Part shown: piece by piece, positions 5,409 to 7,535 of the stretch | Layout: each line of letters begins with the position of its first letter | How positions within the stretch are numbered: the first letter of the stretch is position 1 | Assembly: GCA_016293155.1 (NCBI GenBank) | Contig: JAEDEU010000071.1 | Span: 1 to 7,535, forward strand | DNA: 7,535 nucleotides | From: Clostridiaceae bacterium | Lineage (GTDB): Bacteria > Bacillota > Clostridia > Oscillospirales > Butyricicoccaceae | Direction of reading: 5' to 3' | Translations under genes and position numbers: made by a program | Notes under the pieces: generated by a model | The model's database searches: none | What the model was told of the DNA's origin: nothing | The model's input: the letters and a program-made list of their open reading frames with translations, nothing else

Positions 5409-6800
5409 ATGGCTAACATGTCGCCGGTCAAGAATCCGATTCCGGAGCAGGACCCGAATGTCAGAAATAAAAACTTTATGGAGGTTTCCCTCGGCTATGA
5501 CGAGGCTACCGCCATTGACGAGGCAACCCGCTGCCTGAACTGCAAAAATATGCCGTGCGTATCCGGATGTCCGGTCAACGTAAAGATCCCGGAGTTCATC
5601 CAGCTGATCGCACAGGGCAAGTTCCTTGAGGCAAACGCAAAGATCAAGGAAACTAGCTCTCTGCCGGCTGTCTGCGGTCGTGTCTGCCCGCAGGAGACCC
5701 AGTGTGAGAGCAAGTGTGTCCGCGGCATCAAGGGCGAGCCGGTCGGCATCGGCCGTCTGGAGCGCTTCGCTGCCGACTACGCAAGAACGCACGCATCTGA
5801 CGAGGTCATCGAGAAGCCGGAGTCCAACGGTCACAAGGTTGCTATCGTCGGTGCAGGTCCGGCAGGTCTGACCTGTGCAGGCGATCTGGCTCGCATGGGC
5901 TATGACGTTACCATCTTCGAGGTACTGCACACCGCAGGCGGCGTTCTGATGTACGGCATTCCGGAGTTCCGTCTCCCGAAGGCAATCGTACAGAAGGAAA
6001 TCGACAGCCTGAAGGCAATGGGCGTTAAGATCATCACCAACTTTGTTGTCGGCCGTACCGAGACCATTGATGATCTGTTTGCAGAAGGTTATGAGGCAAT
6101 CTTCGTCGGCTCCGGCGCAGGTCTGCCGTCCTTCATGCGTGTACCGGGCGAGAACATGAACGGCGTTTACTCCGCAAACGAGTATCTGACCCGTATCAAC
6201 CTGATGAAGGCATACAAGGAAGACTCCGATACCCCGATCTTCCGCGCAAAGAACGTCGCAGTTGTCGGCGGCGGCAACGTTGCAATGGACGCTGCACGCT
6301 GCGCAAAGCGTATGGGTGCGGAGAACGTATACATTGTTTACCGCCGCGGTGAGGCTGAGCTTCCGGCACGTAAGGAAGAGGTTCACCACGCCAAGGAAGA
6401 GGGCATTGAGTTCCACCTGCTGACCGCTCCGGTTGAGGTTGTCGGCAACGAGGACTTCTGGGTAACCGGTCTGAAGTGCCAGAAGATGGAGCTGGGTGAG
6501 CCGGATGCTTCCGGTCGCCGCCGTCCGGTTCCGATTGAGGGCAGCGAGTACATTCTGGATACCGATGCGGTTATCGTCGCAATCGGCACCTCTCCGAACC
6601 CGCTGATCCGTTCCACCACTCCGGGTCTGGAGACCAACCGCCGCGGCTGCATCGTAGCAGACGAAGTCGGCGCAACCTCCAAGGACGGCGTATTCGCCGG
6701 CGGCGATGCCGTTACCGGTGCTGCTACCGTCATCCTGGCAATGGGCGCAGGCAAGAGCGCTGCTGTCGCGATGGACGAGTACATCAAGAGCAAGAAGTAA
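5409..6800 (+). CDS. nfnB: NfnB, large subunit of NADH-dependent ferredoxin:NADP+ oxidoreductase (GltD-like)
   Basis: The 463-residue iron-sulfur flavoprotein resembles the small subunit of glutamate synthase. Its N-terminal domain has eight cysteines for two [4Fe-4S] clusters: CLNCKNMPCVSGC (Cys42, 45, 50, 54) and CGRVCPQETQCESKC (Cys89, 93, 99, 103). An FAD-binding Rossmann motif follows, VAIVGAGPAGLTCAGDLA (144-161). The NADP(H)-binding motif VAVVGGGNVAMDAARCA (283-299) ends in a YRR (311-313), suited to the 2'-phosphate. The closing FAD motif is GVFAGGDAVTGAATVI (427-442). In NfnAB this subunit carries the bifurcating FAD and binds NADPH. No glutamine amidotransferase or glutamate synthase large-subunit gene is adjacent, and the partner is NfnA, so glutamate synthase is unlikely. 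A GGAGGT ribosome-binding site (5394-5399) lies within the end of nfnA. Codon use is strongly biased (few TTA, CTA or TCA codons), suggesting high expression. Confidence 0.94.
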   Translation: MANMSPVKNPIPEQDPNVRNKNFMEVSLGYDEATAIDEATRCLNCKNMPCVSGCPVNVKIPEFIQLIAQGKFLEANAKIKETSSLPAVCGRVCPQETQCESKCVRGIKGEPVGIGRLERFAADYARTHASDEVIEKPESNGHKVAIVGAGPAGLTCAGDLARMGYDVTIFEVLHTAGGVLMYGIPEFRLPKAIVQKEIDSLKAMGVKIITNFVVGRTETIDDLFAEGYEAIFVGSGAGLPSFMRVPGENMNGVYSANEYLTRINLMKAYKEDSDTPIFRAKNVAVVGGGNVAMDAARCAKRMGAENVYIVYRRGEAELPARKEEVHHAKEEGIEFHLLTAPVEVVGNEDFWVTGLKCQKMELGEPDASGRRRPVPIEGSEYILDTDAVIVAIGTSPNPLIRSTTPGLETNRRGCIVADEVGATSKDGVFAGGDAVTGAATVILAMGAGKSAAVAMDEYIKSKK

Positions 6801-6821
6801 TTTCGATTTCTTCTGATCCAT

Positions 6822-6845
6822 ACGGTGCAGCTCCGGCTGCACCGT
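6822..6845 (+). terminator. Hairpin after nfnB, likely terminator with poor U-tract
   Basis: ACGGTGCAGC (6822-6831) and GCTGCACCGT (6836-6845) form a perfect 10-bp GC-rich stem with a four-base TCCG loop, 21 bases after the nfnB stop. The following bases are TGATTTATCC, only partly U-rich, so termination may be incomplete. It could equally act as a 3' stabilising hairpin that allows some read-through into the downstream hydrolase gene. Confidence 0.7.
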
Positions 6846-6870
6846 TGATTTATCCCTGGGAGGAGAGTCT

Positions 6871-7535
6871 ATGAAGCGTCTGCGCACAAAACATCTGGCA
6901 GTTTTCGCCGCTGCCCTCGCCGGAACCGAAGCACTGATTTTCTCCGGTGTTCACCGGCTCTATCGCTCCAGCTTCCGGCGCACGGATAAGCAGAATCATC
7001 CGCCGATTCCCTATGCGCCCTTATGTGCCCGCTATCCCCGGGAAACCTTTTCTTTTTATTCCGGAAAAAACAAGCTGCGGGCATACCTGTACGGTGTCGG
7101 CAGCACCAAGGGCTTGATCGTGGTGGTGCACGGCATCCACAGCAGCGCAGACCGCAGATTGGCGGATATTACCTATTTTGTCGATCACGGCTGGTGCGTG
7201 CTGTCCTATGACGGAACCGCCTGCGGGGAAAGCGAAGGCAATTCAGTGCGCGGTCTGGTGCAGTCCGCACTGGATCTTCATGCACTGCTTCAGGTCGTGG
7301 AAAAAACACCGTCCCTGTCCTCCCTGCCGCTCATGCTGTTCGGGCACAGCTGGGGCGGCTATGCCGTGACGGCCGTGCTCAATTTCAAGCACAGCATTGC
7401 CGGTGTCGTGTCCGTTTCCGGCTACAACAGCGCCAGCGAAATGACACGTGAAAACAGCAAAAATCTGCTGAACAAGGCGGCGCCGCTGACCTATCTCCCC
7501 TCCGAGGTCTTTCAGGCGGCTGCCTTTGGCCGGTA
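6871..7535 (+). CDS. Alpha/beta-hydrolase, membrane-anchored or secreted (3' end missing)
   Basis: The reading frame is open for 221 codons to the window edge. A basic start (MKRLRTKH) is followed by a moderately hydrophobic segment at about 9-27, probably a signal anchor. The hydrolase core begins near residue 58. Its features are the oxyanion-type HGIH after strand LIVVV (82-90), the YDGTACGESEG loop (113-123), and the nucleophile elbow GHSWGG (158-163) with Ser160 as the likely catalytic serine. The catalytic Asp and His should lie beyond the edge. It resembles the family of exported alpha/beta hydrolases in Firmicutes (often annotated as alpha/beta fold hydrolase or lysophospholipase-like); the substrate cannot be told. 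GGGAGGAG (6858-6865) lies five bases before the ATG. No clear promoter is visible in the 70 bases after nfnB, so it may be partly co-transcribed with nfnAB. Confidence 0.85.
   Translation, partial: MKRLRTKHLAVFAAALAGTEALIFSGVHRLYRSSFRRTDKQNHPPIPYAPLCARYPRETFSFYSGKNKLRAYLYGVGSTKGLIVVVHGIHSSADRRLADITYFVDHGWCVLSYDGTACGESEGNSVRGLVQSALDLHALLQVVEKTPSLSSLPLMLFGHSWGGYAVTAVLNFKHSIAGVVSVSGYNSASEMTRENSKNLLNKAAPLTYLPSEVFQAAAFGR

Noticed and set aside
5289..6887. A 532-codon open frame on the minus strand opposite nfnB
   Set aside because: It shares codon boundaries with nfnB, so its stops could only come from TTA, CTA or TCA codons in nfnB, which the biased gene avoids. Its translation is Cys/Asp/Leu-rich and has no recognisable domain.

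Overview
The window looks like chromosomal DNA of an anaerobic, endospore-forming Firmicute of class Clostridia. The base composition is moderately GC-rich. Family Oscillospiraceae or Butyricicoccaceae is a guess from base composition and codon style, not something the sequence proves. Two well-known gene blocks are transcribed divergently from a 306-base intergenic region, and a third gene runs off the right edge.

Left block (1-4242, minus strand): the complete spoIIIA operon in canonical order, spoIIIAA-AB-AC-AD-AE-AF-AG, plus the first 29 codons of spoIIIAH at the left edge. These mother-cell proteins build the SpoIIIA half of the SpoIIIA-SpoIIQ channel ("feeding tube") that links mother cell and forespore after engulfment. 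AA is the cytosolic ATPase, AB to AE are membrane proteins, and AF, AG and AH are membrane-anchored ring-forming proteins. The genes are tightly packed: ATGA overlaps at AD/AE and AE/AF, a 2-base gap at AC/AD, and a 52-base overlap at AF/AG.

Centre (4243-4548): the divergent control region. It holds a strong sigma-A-type promoter for the right-hand operon (TTGAAA, 17 bases, TATAAT), a TTGTG/CACAA inverted repeat just upstream of it, a T-rich tract, and a weak candidate sigma-E-type promoter for spoIIIA.

Right block (4549-6800, plus strand): nfnA and nfnB, the two subunits of the NADH-dependent reduced ferredoxin:NADP+ oxidoreductase, a flavin-based electron-bifurcating (confurcating) enzyme that makes NADPH in fermentative anaerobes. 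A perfect 10-bp hairpin follows nfnB. After it comes an alpha/beta-hydrolase gene with an N-terminal hydrophobic anchor, truncated by the window end.

I see no mobile element, CRISPR array, RNA gene or clearly novel system. The observations most worth a second look are the operator-like inverted repeat at the nfn promoter, the AF/AG overlap, and the poor U-tract of the hairpin after nfnB.
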